This document shows positions 52,870 to 64,000 of a stretch of DNA of 64,000 nucleotides, one piece after another. Origin of the DNA: Branchiostoma floridae. Its lineage: Eukaryota; Chordata; Leptocardii; Amphioxiformes; Branchiostomatidae. Made by a program: the position numbers and the translations under genes. Location of the stretch: NCBI RefSeq assembly GCF_000003815.2, contig NC_049982.1, positions 29,931,981-29,995,980 on the forward strand, written 5' to 3'. The first letter of the stretch is position 1, and each line of letters opens with the position of its first letter. Under the pieces are notes generated by a model. That model did not search any database. It was not told the origin of the DNA and worked only from the letters and a program-made list of their open reading frames with translations.

Positions 52870-53035
52870 CTTTTCCATGAGGCGTATCTGTATCTGTATC
52901 TATATAGCCGGTATAACCGCCGTTCGGCGTAACACACCAGCTTCGCAGGCCTGCACGCCGTCAGTCACACCTAGCTTTTGCACATCTATTTGCAAGCGTT
53001 CTTTAAAACTACCTTAATGTATCCATTAAACATTA
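52870..53035 (-). mobile_element. LINE 3' end with GATACA tail, second copy
   Basis: On the minus strand it reads AAAGCTAGGTGTGACTGACG, GCGAAGCTGGTGTGTTACGC, CGGCTATATAGATACAGATA, matching the 3' UTR and tail of the fragment at 3800-3965. Only the last roughly 150 bp is present. Confidence 0.8.
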
Positions 53036-55074
53036 CAATCCCCGCTCAATACTGTTGAACATACAACAGACCTCCTGGTGTAATGACAATAGACGATAAT
53101 GAAAATACCGCCACTTCTTAAAAAAACAACAGCAGGAACCTTAACTGCGCTCCAATTCAAAGAAATGAGGCGGCGCTTGAACCCCACTGATAAACCAATC
53201 TGAAGACTCCGTACCCCTATGCTAGTGAGAATTTGGTTTTGTATGGAATGCGTAGTAGAGCCCGGATAATGAATGTCTAAGGTTTTCAAAGCAGAGAAGT
53301 TACCAGCGCACACTGTTGCGCGCATACCGGGCAATACTTCAACAGCGCCCGCCAGTCAAACAGATGTTGCAGGCATAGCTCAGTGTATATTACCGGTAAC
53401 AGTGAAAATAGAGCCATAGTGTGTATGGAACGAGAATCATCATAATGGTAGCCTGGATACCATACCGCAACCGCAAAAATATCCATTATGATGATGATGA
53501 TATTTTTGAGATCATAACGGATGAGTCCAAATTCAGCCTGAAAGTACATGTGCATATATTGATAGTCCTTCTACTATTATCCTAACCTTTGAGGCGCTTG
53601 GCTCCGACTGTTTTTTTTTACGTCTATAGGCATTTTTATAGAGCTTTCCATTTTGTACCGTTTGCTATATGATTCGAGGCAAGTGACATAAAGAGAAAGT
53701 TACAAAATAAAAAGCTAACGGGAGGTGCCCCAACACGGTACGCTTTTTCTTGCGCTCAAACTCATGGCGCTCCATCGCTAGTTGCCTCAGAGTGGTCAAA
53801 TTTTGATGACTGAATCTTTTACACATAGATTTGAACAACATACTTGAATAAGAAATGCATTCATGTTGTTCATGAACCTTTCGCGCTGCATGTTACAAGC
53901 GGCATACACTGTGAGACAATTTCATGTATGTAACCTTCCAATTTTGTGCTACGCTGAACAGTGTGCCTAACTCGGTACGCTTTTTTTTTACATTTAGCTC
54001 TCTTCAGAAGTAAGTGGTAAATTTAAGTACACAGAAAAAAAATAATAATATGATATTTTAGCTTTCTTCTGACAGTAAAATCGTGACTGTATGTACTTCT
54101 TGTCTCACATGAGGAAGGCTGTACCTAGAACAATCCAGCTCATGTTTTTACGGGCAATGGGCTGAATGCACTGATTGTGAATGCCCGACTATAAAAACCA
54201 TTACGAAAAAAAGACACCGCTAACATCAACAAAACTCGGTCTGATTATATGAAAATATCATTTACACCTCTCTATCAAGTCTTATTTTCATAGACAGCAC
54301 GAATCATTTGTTACAGTCAAATAAATCTTTGGAGCGTTCTCTAGTCTGTCACCTTCACGGCCACACTCCCTTGGGAGTACAACGGTGGCAATGTTTATGT
54401 CGCTTCCTTTTGGTTGCTTTTCTACTCAACAGACATTTGAAGACCCATATTCATAGTGTTTTATGGAGCTTTATTTATGTGTATCATGGCAGTTGTGTGA
54501 CTGCTTGAAAGAGTTCGTATAGTTAGCGACACGAGCCGCCAATACGCAGAGGCCGGTGACCGCAGTGATTCAGCACTGTCAACATTACTGTTAGAATTCT
54601 GTTTTTTTTAAACATGAAGTAAATATGTTAAAGTATACTTGGAATGCAAATTAAAGCTGTGTGCATGGACTTGGTTTATTTACTTTGTAATCAGCATAGT
54701 CAGTGGCAACAAACACGGTGTACTTATGGATAATAAGATCAGCAAAAAATCCGTTCCGTCTTACGACGGGAACCGTCTTAGGGCGGCCCCCGTTAAACGT
54801 CTGGTTTTGTCTTCACGCGTGAGAAGAACACGTCTTTTACGTATTATGTACAAATGTAAACATGTCACTTGTATAGATTTTTATTGAACGGACAAACGAA
54901 GGACGCCATTCTGGACAGATAATAAGAAACAAGATTCGCTTGACTTGTCAACCCAAACTGCTCACTTCAGGTCTAGGTAATGGGCATTACCGGTACCGGT
55001 GTGACGAGGGCTGACCCAGCTACTTCATAATACACTGGTACAATATTGTGGGGAAGCGTAACTCCGAGTCATTT
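53036..55074. other. Gene-free stretch
   Basis: No supported gene. A diverged piece of the CTCCAAGCAGAGG MITE family lies near 53590-53725 (TTGGCTCCGACTGTTTTTTT). Confidence 0.45.
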
Positions 55075-56016
55075 AACCCTATTCAGACCGGGCTTTTTTG
55101 GTCATCCCTGGACCGGGGGGGGGGGGGGGGCTTTTGAGGCCCTCCACTTCTAAGTCCTTTGACTCTAAAACGACGTGCCGTAGGGCCACCAAATTTTCAG
55201 GACATAATTTCGACATAATATCTGACAACTATGTCACGTTTGACGTTACGTTGACGTAAAATGACGTCATTATGACGTCATCAATTTGATTATATTGGCC
55301 AAACCCATGAAAAAAGGGTATTCTCAGTTATGCTACAAAAATGTAACAAGTGCAGATAACAGAATAATAATGTTTGTTACGCCTTGCGTTGCCAATAGCA
55401 ACATCAATGACGTCAATATGACGTCATAAAATGACGTCATGCACATCTAAGACAGGAGTTGGGCTCCGCCATATTATATCGACAACCTTGAATTTTGAAA
55501 ATACCTTTTTTGCAACAAATAATCACAAAGGGCAATGGAAATAGACAAAATTCATTCATTTAGATGGTTTTTGATGAAAAAATACCTGGTAGTTACAAAT
55601 TTTAAGGGATAATTAGCTTGTTATCCTTGATCTGGCCATTCGGTCCGCCATCTTGGATTTTGGGCTGATGACGTCATCAAATTAGCATAATTTATGCATA
55701 TATAATAATGAAAGATATGCTAAATAATATAACATTTTATTTATGTAACAAAATCAAATGAATACAGCAAACAAATGTGAAAAATACATTGTTAGAACCA
55801 AAAATAGTGATTTTTGGCAAAACTGCCTGTCAACAAACGGTTGCCATGGCAACAAGAAAAAATGAAAAATTAGTCAAACTTTGTAAAATTGTTGCCAACA
55901 ATATTTTAGGAAAACTCATCAAATTTAGTGGCTCTAGCATAAGCCGTTCTGGCGTTATAGGACATCAAAGTGAGCACGGGCCTCAAAAGCCCCCCCCCCC
56001 CGGTCTGAATAGGGTT
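55075..56016. mobile_element. 0.94-kb TIR element (G-tract family), copy 2
   Basis: Starts AACCCTATTCAGACCGGGC and ends CCGGTCTGAATAGGGTT, with TTAA at both outer borders, compatible with a TTAA target duplication or with TTAA as part of the TIR. G12 and C12 tracts lie just inside the ends. Very similar to 1276-2213, including TGACGTCAT octamers and CTCCGCCATATTATATC. Confidence 0.88.
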
Positions 56017-56376
56017 AACTGCATTTTGTATTGTATACTTGTATCCTGCACTTGTAATACACAAATGCAGGTTTACAAGTTGTATACTTGTATATGTGCA
56101 GTCTTTTCTTCTAATGGGTGCAACTTGTAAAGGTAACTTTGCACCTGTTTTCCCCCCACCCCGGCACATTGCATTGTGGTAAATTGCCATAGAGAAAAGA
56201 AATAAAGCATCTTGCGTGTGGTTGGTATATAGAATGAATGAATGAATGAATTTTATTGCTCAACAATCGCACAGGGTACAATGTATGGCAACCAATAACA
56301 ACTAATAGCTATACAGACAATAGTACTAAGAGGCTACATACAAAACAACAACAAAACATTATTGATAACAGTACAG

Positions 56377-57310
56377 TTATGGATGATGAATCTGGTCTCG
56401 CATTTGGAATACATTATAAAGAAACTTGCCTACGTAGACGGATATATGAGTTGAACATGAGAGCAATACATGGAAAATATCGCTTTCTGTACCATTGAGA
56501 GAGATGTGTGTTTTGGTTCTAATATTCTTAGACAATGTTTCTCTCTCTTTACTGTAGGTAGGACATTTCATAACAAAGTGGAATTCATCTTCTATATTTT
56601 CTTAGAACATGGCCACTACCCCTCAGCCAATGGGAGCCCTTCAATTACTGTGATTATATCCACATAGTGCAGAAAAAGTGTTGTACTATCCAAAAAGTGT
56701 GGGATTATGTAAAATTTGCATAAGATAAAACCACACTTTTTGGATAGTACCACACTTTTTAGATAAATCAACACTTTTTCTGCACCACTGGTCGGCTCAC
56801 AGCTGTTCCCTCCAGCCAGAAAGAAACGTGTCTTTTAGACGCTCCTTGAATATGTTCCCAAAATGTTTGGCATTAACAGCGGGGTTAAGCCAAACATTTT
56901 GGAACCCATGTCGGCATAAAATGTCCTGAACGTGAGTAGCCCAGTCATGTTCTTCTTCGACTGAAGTGTCGTAAGCCTTTTTAACAATCCTATCATTTGG
57001 TAGAGTATGCAATCTTAGCCAATATTTAATCAGATGTGTTTGACTGTCAATGAATAGAGGAAATATTCCTAATTCACCTCTTACGGCGGCATTGACAGAG
57101 CTTTTCGGTACATGAAGTAAAATTTTGCAGAAATTTAAGAGAACGTATTCTAAGTCAGGTATTTCATATGAGATTTTTGGTTGTTCTATTGTTATATTCT
57201 GGTTCCTAAACAAAGTGTCTGACTGGTATATCACGTTCAGTTTGTCACTGTATTTCTTGAATCGAACAAGAATGGGACGAGTATAAATGGCGAGGCTTCT
57301 GATATATTTC
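56377..57310 (-). pseudogene. Frameshifted C-terminal part of the LINE ORF
   Basis: Continuation of the RT polyprotein after a one-base frameshift: VNAAVRGELGIFPLFIDSQ and IKYWLRLHTLPND are typical of the post-RT region. After the inserted foldback the last part resumes (FVMKCPTYSKERE, ending VFQMRDQIHHP at 56377). Confidence 0.8.
56672..56792. mobile_element. Foldback element inserted in the LINE
   Basis: GTGCAGAAAAAGTGTTG on the left faces CAACACTTTTTCTGCAC on the right, and ACTATCCAAAAAGTGTGG faces CCACACTTTTTGGATAGT. It interrupts the LINE coding region between LSGWREQL and the EDEFHFVMKCPTY segment. Confidence 0.85.
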
Positions 57311-59231
57311 CCAGACGAGAGACTCTAAGTATGTCAACTTCTGATCCCAATATCGGGCTGAGGACTGTGGTTATAGATGTTCTTGTCGTTTCATTTTGAC
57401 GTTCCGGAATCCCTTTGAATATTAAATCTCTGCATTGTGCATTTATTCCAGTGAGCTCACTACAATAGAGTAGGATAGGTTTAACCAGGCTGTTAAACAG
57501 ATCAATAGCTAGGGAAATCGAGGGGTTGGAATTAGATGATAAGAATGATTTCAATTTGAACGAGGCCCGTAGTGCTTTCAATCTTAACTGTTTTATGGCT
57601 CGACTAAAAGACCCTGAAGGTGTTATGTCCACTCCTAGGTAGGTATAAAAGTTGGTTATCTCTATAGTTTGACCCTGAGATGTGAAAGGTGACTGTTTGT
57701 TATTGACTGTCCGCCCATTTTTGGAAAAGATCATTACTTTTGTTTTGTTCTTATTGATGGATAATTTCCACAGAGAGCAAAATTGGTCCAGTGCACTCAA
57801 GCATTCTTTTAGGCCTGATTCTGATTTCGATACAAGTACAAGATCATCAGCCCAAAATATGCTGTTTACTGGAGTATCTTTTAAGAATAAGGAGTCACAA
57901 GATAATGGATTTAATAGGGCCGGGAAATCGTTAATATAAAGGTTAAAAAGGAGGGGACTTATGTTACAACCTTGTCTCACCCCGCAGAACGATTGGAAAT
58001 ATTGTGACATACCGTGTGGGGTTTTAACGCAATATTCTATATTATGATACATTGATTTTATTAGTCTAAAGAAGTTACCTCCTATCCCTAACGATAAAAG
58101 TTTATAGAATAATCCGTTTCGCCATACCGAATCAAAAGCTTTTCGGAAATCCACGAAACATGCATATAGCTTACCCCCGGGTTTGGAAGTCTGTTGGTCG
58201 ATTAACGTTTTGAGGACAAAGACGTTATTGCTTGTTCTAAAATCTTTTCTAAAACCGGATTGAAAAGGTGATAGTAAATTTGAGCTTTCAAGGAAATGTT
58301 GTAAACGTTTGTTCAAGATAAAAGTAAATAATTTGCCGACACAGCTAGAAATAGCTATTCCTCTGTAGTTGCTAGGATTTGATGGTTCGCCACTTTTGTA
58401 GATTGGAACTAGAGTGCTCTGGCTCCACTGGTGGGGAAAATGTCCGGACTGTAAGAATATGTTGAACATTTTTTTGAATGGTTGTGTCAGTTGAGGTGCG
58501 CCAAATTTCAGCATTTCGTTAATTATTGAGTCTGTTCCGCTAGACTTGTTGCTTTTTAAACTAGATAGAGCGTTTTGGATTTCTTCTTCAGTAATCTCGA
58601 AGTCTAGCGGATTATCCGTTTCATGTTCAAGGGAGTTGATTATTTTATCGGTGTGTTCTTTTTCTTTTGTATCTACTGTGGTGTTTGCATTAATTGATTT
58701 AAAATGATTAAGCCATTCGCTAGTTGAAATTTGGTCCCCTGTCTCAACCTTGGTTCCATTTTCTAAGTTTCGTAGATTATTGATTTCTTTCCAGAATGAT
58801 TTAGGTTCTTTCTTAGCTAATTTGGATAAGAACGTCATTTTCCCTTCATTATGTTGTTTTTTTCTCTTTTTTATCAGTTTCTTATATTCCTTCACCTTGT
58901 ATACATAATTTTGCCTTTTGTCTTGTCGCCATGGAAATTTTCTAATTTCCGCGGCAAGAACTCGCATTCTTGACTTTAAATCCCGACACTGTTGGTCGTA
59001 CCACGGTTTATTTGAATGTTTCTTTTTTCGCTTCAAAACTCGAATAGATTTTAGTGACAAGTCAGCTGTTATTTTGATGATGTTATTAAAGTCTTCAACA
59101 ACATGTTTTGTTTGGCTGGCAGTGTAAGGTTTTGATATAAACTGTTGTATGGCATTTTTTGCTTGTAAGGAACGAAGGGCCTCCTGGAATTTTTCACAGA
59201 ACAGAATCCAAAATAATAAAGGAAAATCCAT
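57237..59231 (-). CDS. LINE reverse transcriptase ORF
   Basis: 664 open codons. RT landmarks in order: SPFQSGFRKDFRTSNNVF (about 321-338), VDFRKAFDSVW (360-370, catalytic Asp), GVRQGCNISPLLFNLYIND (417-435) and FWADDLVLVSKSE (459-471, the ADD catalytic box), followed by WKLSINKNKTKVMIF and the YLGVDI motif. About 220 residues N-terminal to the RT form a basic, helical region; there is no APE endonuclease. Near 57300 the true frame shifts by one base: the next frame reads TRPILVRFKKYSDKLN and continues into 56797-57234. The exact LINE clade is not assigned. Enzymatically the RT core looks complete, but frameshift, truncation and insertion make the copy non-functional. Confidence 0.9.
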   Translation of the reverse strand: MDFPLLFWILFCEKFQEALRSLQAKNAIQQFISKPYTASQTKHVVEDFNNIIKITADLSLKSIRVLKRKKKHSNKPWYDQQCRDLKSRMRVLAAEIRKFPWRQDKRQNYVYKVKEYKKLIKKRKKQHNEGKMTFLSKLAKKEPKSFWKEINNLRNLENGTKVETGDQISTSEWLNHFKSINANTTVDTKEKEHTDKIINSLEHETDNPLDFEITEEEIQNALSSLKSNKSSGTDSIINEMLKFGAPQLTQPFKKMFNIFLQSGHFPHQWSQSTLVPIYKSGEPSNPSNYRGIAISSCVGKLFTFILNKRLQHFLESSNLLSPFQSGFRKDFRTSNNVFVLKTLIDQQTSKPGGKLYACFVDFRKAFDSVWRNGLFYKLLSLGIGGNFFRLIKSMYHNIEYCVKTPHGMSQYFQSFCGVRQGCNISPLLFNLYINDFPALLNPLSCDSLFLKDTPVNSIFWADDLVLVSKSESGLKECLSALDQFCSLWKLSINKNKTKVMIFSKNGRTVNNKQSPFTSQGQTIEITNFYTYLGVDITPSGSFSRAIKQLRLKALRASFKLKSFLSSNSNPSISLAIDLFNSLVKPILLYCSELTGINAQCRDLIFKGIPERQNETTRTSITTVLSPILGSEVDILRVSRLGNISEASPFILVPFLFDSRNTVTN

Positions 59232-59424
59232 TTTATTCCTTTTTTTTCGACTTGATAATCAGAAAACGCAGTGCGAAATTTTTTGAAAATCAAGCCATAT
59301 TGGATTAGAATGCAACTTTTCAAGACACTCGAGTCCTGGGAATAGTGACTTGTAGGGGCGATTGCCCCGTACAAAGTCTGAATTGTCCAGTCGTGTCGTC
59401 TTGATTTCACAAAAGTGAAGGATA

Positions 59425-59652
59425 CTTGGGGGCGATCGCCCTGCCTGTAGTCCGGGGCGATCGCCCTGTTGGTAGCTTTGGGTGGTCGCCCTGCCTGTAG
59501 TTGGGGGCGATCGCCCTGTCAGTACTTGGGGGCGATCGCCCTGCTGGTAGTTGGGGGCGATCGCCCTGTTGGTAGCTTTGGGTGGTCGCCCTGCCTGTAG
59601 TTGGGGGCAATCGCCCTGTCAGTACTTGGGGGCGATCGCCCTGCTGGTAGTT
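59425..59652. repeat. 27-29-bp minisatellite with GGGCGATCGCCC
   Basis: Eight tandem units of the type GGGGGCGATCGCCCTG plus a variable spacer (CCTGTAGTT, TTGGTAGCTT, TCAGTACTT). A three-to-five-unit higher-order order repeats. GGGCGATCGCCC is a 12-bp perfect palindrome. Several units carry GGTGGTCGCCC or CAATCGCCC variants. A related single unit is at about 59353-59368. Confidence 0.92.
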
Positions 59653-60331
59653 GATCTTAAATATAAATATAAATATGCAAATATAATCGGCAATCACACA
59701 CACATACATACGCAAATTACGCACTCTTAGTCCATTGCAATTAGGTGTATTGATTGGCAAGGAAAAAGGCAAAACTATACAACTGAAGACGTAAAACTAC
59801 TGGTTACAATACAAATGGTGCAATGTACAGAGGGGTGGACCCTTTACAGTTTATATTTAGCTTGATTATACTTGTATATATCATATGGCTAATCATCGGT
59901 TGTATTTTAGCAATGCCTTGTTGCACATTTGTCAGCAAAGTATTTCAAGCTATTCGTTTGTTACTGATAGCTCTAATTACAAGTTCTAAATCCACATGGC
60001 CCTTATCAAACGATTCAAGTTCAGCTTGTGCTCGATACAATTCGATGTGTAAACGTTTGCGGTATAAACTCAGTGGTCAAACATGGACACGAGAGAAAGA
60101 ACAATCAGAGACTACTGGCAACATGTGACATCACAACTTCACTACATCTTGGATTACACATTTCAAGAATTATGGTGTTACAAATATCATATGGCAGTAC
60201 CCTAGCACAATATGATTAAGCCAATGAATGTATTGTTCGTGGAAAAATGTAGTCAAACCGAAATCACATGTACTTGACGTAATATACAGGTTGTAATGTG
60301 GACGGTTTAGACAGTGTGCGAGAATGGGGCA
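59653..60331. other. Gene-free stretch
   Basis: AT-rich sequence with an AAATATAAATATAAAT run and a CACACACACATACATACG run. No supported exon. Confidence 0.4.
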
Positions 60332-60608
60332 TCAGTCGCAGTGGGGAGGATTCAAAGCGTGTAGGTGACGTGTTGGAGAATCTTGCTGCACGGGGTCTCG
60401 GTCCATGAAAAAGGTTCCAATTCCTTTTGAACGGCACTCAAGACGGCACATCGTCAGCGAACGCACGTTTTGATCGAATAGCATCTCTGATGCGACCCAC
60501 TGGAAGATCACAGTTCTCCTCTTAGTTTGACGTGAAAGTTTGACAGTTGCAAGCGCCTCCGCAGTCACATGTCTCCTCGCCATGAAGAGACGAATCACCT
60601 GTTGTTCT
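60332..60608 (-). CDS. Possible 3' terminal exon of an unrecognised gene
   Basis: A minus-strand frame preceded by a good acceptor (TTCAATTTTCAG) and closed by TGA encodes about 91 residues, starting EQQVIRLFMARRHV and containing SLTMCRLECRSKGIGTFFM. The Cys spacing is reminiscent of PAN/apple-type domains, but this is weak. No upstream exon was found in the window to its right, and no family was recognised. It could be chance. Confidence 0.3.
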
Positions 60609-61269
60609 GAAAATTGAAGAACGGATTTAGGGTTTAGCGCTTATACACTAGCTACGTACGACTGAAAACTTTGGAAACAGTTGCAGTGATCACTCAATTA
60701 CACACATATACGTAGATTATGTGCACAAAGCCATTGCAACATAATGCATTATAAATTAAAGTGGATATAAGGAATCAGGTAGGCGATATTATGTATGGAA
60801 AAGGAATGAAAGGTATATTTTGTAACTGACAATAAATTTGAACTATCCGACTTAAGCTGTGTAAGGCTATAGCTAGTTTCAAAGGATGTTCGAAACTGAG
60901 CGGCTGAATTTCGGCACAACAACGATCTGTTGAGGAACCGTGGGCGCTAGTTTGTGGGACTAAGATATAAGGACAATGCCAATATCACGCAAAATACATT
61001 ATCCAGTTTTAATTCTCTGACAATGCTTAGGTTGTCTTTAGGTACTTGAGTAATTGTTTATGATCCTGATGCGGAAACAATGACCCCATGAATTAGTTCG
61101 CAGTAAGTGAAATGAAGTACTTGGTGAAAGTGAGCCGTTTTCAATGCGTGCTAATGAGGGGGGCGTGAGGGCACGCGCCAACACCACGGGGTCCGCACTT
61201 CAGTACAGCCAAGGAAATTATCGTCAGTTATCTGCTACGGGTTACTCTTACGTGAAAACTGGCTGGGAT

Positions 61270-61417
61270 GTAGTCTCCAAGCAGACCCTACGGTGCCTTA
61301 GAAATAGTATCAAAGCTGGCAAGTCACCGGTGCCAGTTTGACTCCTTTAGCCGGCTATCTCCCTTTGGCCGGCTATACTCCTTTGGCAGCCTTGATACAA
61401 TCTCTGCTTGGAGACTA
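61270..61417. mobile_element. 148-bp hAT-like MITE, TSD GCTGGGAT
   Basis: GCTGGGAT flanks both sides (61262-61269 and 61418-61425). Ends TAGTCTCCAAGCAGA and TCTGCTTGGAGACTA are inverted. Similar in length and interior (TAGTATCAAA, CTTTGATAC) to 25978-26123. Confidence 0.9.
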
Positions 61418-61867
61418 GCTGGGATGATAGATTTACAACCTTTCCGAGCCAGAATCTGAGACAAACGCGGCGAGCCGCGCCAGTTCACAGCGGGGGCTTT
61501 CCCCAGAGATCGCTGGAATAGACGAAGACAAGTATCGACTAGGTCAGTAGGTGCGTTGTACACACACAACGCTTTATATTGTCTGGTTGTTGTGTATATG
61601 TATATTTTGCAATAAAAAGTGTGCTTAACTAAACACCTCCTGTGTCAGGTTTTCTTGTTTGCAACTTGGCATCTTTACTGATCGTATTCACTTGGGTTTT
61701 TGAAATTCGCTGTGGCCAATGAAACTCCTCTGCCGACTAAACTTCTTCCCCAGCCTTATGATGCTATCTTATGCCCCCATAAGATCTGCTTGGAGATTAG
61801 CGCTGTCTATCGTTCTGGCATGCTGGGCGTGACAGCACGCGCCAACACCAGGGTATCCGCACTTCAC

Positions 61868-62540
61868 TACTCTCTAAGCAGAGGTTAGGCTCCGGTTGTT
61901 GTTGTTTTATTAAAGTTTTTTAGTCGTTGTTATGGGGCTTTCTATTTTGTAATGCGTCTTGTATTGATTAAAAATCAATAGGGGTTAATGGTTAACAATT
62001 GTCAGTCAGTCAGTCTAGTCAATTGTACATGTGTACAAAAATAAAGCCTGAATAATTGACTGATTGGGAGGTGTCAGTGCGGGCTGTAGTAATGAGGATT
62101 TCACGATGTGGTTAGCTCTCGGTCCCCTGTGGTTCTGCGGTAACCCAACCCGGGTCTCCACGGGGACAGTGTACATACAGACAGGACGGGGTGCCGTGTA
62201 CACGCCGGTAAATATCCGGGGAAACTTACGGTGCCAACCTCGACACTAGTGCTATCCCGCCTAGATGCACCTGAAAACCCGGTAAACGTCTGGCAAAATC
62301 TATGGGAATAGGAGAAGATAGTGATAAAAATTAGCCTAAACATCACCCCCAAACCGGCTGTTTTTTTTAAAGGATTTTTTTAGTCGTTTCTATCGGGCTT
62401 TCTATGTTTTACNNNNNNNNNNNNNNNNNNNNNNNNNNNNNNNNNNNNNNNNNNNNNNNNNNNNNNNNNNNNNNNNNNNNNNNNNNNNNNNNNNNNNNNN
62501 NNNNNNNNNNNNAAGCCTAACCTCTACTTGGAGAGTACAC
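61868..62540. mobile_element. CTCCAAGCAGAGGTTA MITE copies around a gap
   Basis: CTACTCTCTAAGCAGAGGTT begins at 61868 with the TTTTTTAGTCGTT interior. A second interior copy is at about 62345-62412, then N, then CCTAACCTCTACTTGGAGAG at 62516-62536. The gap prevents resolving one or two elements. Confidence 0.65.
62413..62512. other. Assembly gap (100 N)
   Basis: A run of 100 N within a hairpin-forming MITE. Confidence 0.99.
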
Positions 62541-62739
62541 TTCACTGCAACAAAGGAAATTATCGTCAATTATCGATTTGCTACGGGGGCACTGTAGGTC
62601 GTTCTGGAATGCCCCAGCACCGTCAGAAGAAGTTGGGCTCTGCGGCGTGTTCTCTTTGATAAATTATGTCAAGCTGGAGGATTTGATCTACTGCGTTCGT
62701 TTCTAGAGGGTCTGCATGCTCTTTTCCGTAAGGCGTAGG

Positions 62740-63745
62740 CAGGCCTTTTAATTTCCCGTAATTCGTAGGGAAGCTATTTTATTTCACGTAATTCGTAGTG
62801 AGGATGGAAAATTTACCGTAAAGCGTAGCCAGTGCATTTCACGTAAAGCGTAATCTAGCCCAAAATTTTCACGTAAAACGTAATCTAGCCTAAAAATTAC
62901 CCGTAAATCGTAGTCTGGCCACCCAAATTTCGTAAGTAGAAGCGTAGTCAACCAGTAAATTTTAGCCCTCAAAACAAAGGAAATTGCGTTTCAAAGGATC
63001 AAGATTTCAAATTTTGCCGGACCTCCCTTGCGACTATTCGGACATGGTAAAAATTGTATCGGTGGCCTCGCCCTCGAAAACCTTTTTGCTAATAGAAATG
63101 TCATTGAAGTTATAAATTAGCTTAGTCTGCCAGCAAAATCTGCCCATCAAATAAAATGCAGGAAATATCATTTTAGAGGGTCAAGATTTCAAAATTTTCA
63201 TGGTCCTACCTTGCGCCGCCTCGCGCCTTCGGCGCTCGAAATTCTGAAAATGATGTTGGGGGATGTGATGTGTCAAACTCAAACACCCTTTTTGCTAATA
63301 GAAATGTCATTTTACTCAGCTTTATATGATAGCCAGAAAAACGTAGGAAATCGCGTTTCAGGGTGTCAGGATTTCACAATTTCCCCGGACTTCCCTTGCG
63401 ACACCTCGCCCCTTCGGGGCTCGGCATGGTAAAAAATCTGTTGGGTGGCTTACACTGAACCCCTGGGAATCTTTAATTAGATATGTCATTTAACTTAACT
63501 TTGTCTACCAGCGAAAATTTCCCCTTAAAATGCAGGAAATGGTGTTTCAGAGAGTCAAAATTTCAAAATCTTCCCGGCGGAGCATGCCCCCGCCCTTGCC
63601 GAATGTTGCCAGTCTTTCAGAATTTAGCGTTAACCGTTGCCGGCCTTTCTGAATTTAGCGTAAAGCGTTGTCACCCTTCGGAATTTAACGTAAAACGTAG
63701 TCGACCGTCCTGAATTTAGCGTAAAGCGTTGTCAGGACCCCCCAT
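62740..63745. repeat. Composite GCGTAA / 190-bp repeat, copy B
   Basis: Left array: CCGTAATTCGTAGG, CACGTAAAGCGTAATC and CGTAAAACGTAATC units at 62735-62950. Core: about four units of 170-190 bp with AAATGCAGGAAAT, GTTTCAGAG.GTCA and GCGCCTTCGGCGCTCG-type blocks. Right array: GAATTTAGCGTAAAGCGTTG units at 63615-63735. Same order and orientation as copy A. Confidence 0.75.
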
Positions 63746-64000
63746 GCAGACCCTCTTTCTAAACAAAGACTGGCGCTGCTCGTTGTTTATTGGTACTAAC
63801 TTATTACTGACTGGTTACTTTCGATCAGTTTTTGGTCAAACTATTTGTGAAGCATCCCTCATCACGGTTTGGTCAGTCACTGTTGGAAAAATAGGTAGGA
63901 TGTTGACTGTAGCCTCCATAGCAGTCTCTCTATGGCCTTTTTTGGCATTTTTGCTGGCCATTTCTTTTTGTACTGGGTCGCTGATTGATGCCTCTCTGAT

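Larger units (their letters stand above)
56230..59231 (-). mobile_element. Non-LTR retrotransposon, 5'-truncated, with TTCA-type tail
   Basis: A minus-strand LINE covering an RT-bearing ORF (57237-59231), the frameshifted continuation (56797-57310), a C-terminal frame (56377-56610), and a (GAAT)n/(ATTC)n tail at about 56232-56254. The endonuclease domain expected upstream is not found. A foldback element is inserted at about 56672-56792. Confidence 0.88.

Noticed and set aside
56256-56498. 80-residue plus-strand frame
   Set aside because: It lies antisense in the 3' part of the LINE and has no independent support.
59425-59652. Possible CRISPR array or proline/glycine-rich protein exon (121-codon minus ORF)
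   Set aside because: A plain minisatellite with short variable linkers; the ORF simply reads through it.

Overview
The window looks like draft-assembly genomic DNA from an invertebrate chordate, most likely a cephalochordate (amphioxus, Branchiostoma-like). This is inferred from multi-exon genes with spliceosomal introns, proteins closely resembling vertebrate families (NHLRC3, PYROXD2, an NNMT/PNMT/TEMT-type methyltransferase, an EamA/SLC35G-type transporter), and introns and spacers packed with short inverted-repeat transposons, microsatellites and non-LTR and Penelope-like retroelement remnants. No species-diagnostic sequence was checked. There are two 100-base N gaps (47055-47154 and 62413-62512) and one single N (31449).

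Layout. 170-3254 (+): a three-exon, ten-TM drug/metabolite-transporter-type gene whose first intron begins with GC instead of GT. 3690-3965: 3' end of a LINE. 4163-15898 (-): a five-exon NHLRC3-like gene whose 8.9-kb intron 3 contains, on the opposite strand, an odd small gene (9672-12321) that joins a signal-peptide exon to a divergent fragment of alpha-tubulin. 16903-32963 (+): PYROXD2 with 16 exons and a 578-residue product, head-to-head with NHLRC3 across about 1 kb. It includes a 20-nt exon, an apparent AT-AC intron, and two exons whose 3' ends plus splice donors are tandemly multiplied (7 and 5 copies). Its intron 2 carries a Penelope-like element with inverted ends and hammerhead-ribozyme cores, itself inserted in an older short transposon. 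34735-39648 (+): a five-exon SAM-dependent methyltransferase of the NNMT/PNMT/TEMT family. From 39.7 kb to the end I find no convincing conserved host gene: the sequence is intergenic or intronic, with dispersed repeats, two LINE ORF regions (49928-50385 and 56377-59231, both -), a GC-rich minisatellite, and two copies of a composite repeat (50680-51820 and 62740-63745).

The host genes share no pathway I can identify. The window is more telling about genome architecture: exons are well preserved while introns are reshaped by hAT-like and other MITEs, several of which begin within about 10-50 bp of a splice donor. The best candidates for unusual biology are the secreted/tubulin chimera, the AT-AC and GC-AG introns, the amplified splice-donor arrays, and the ribozyme-bearing retroelement.
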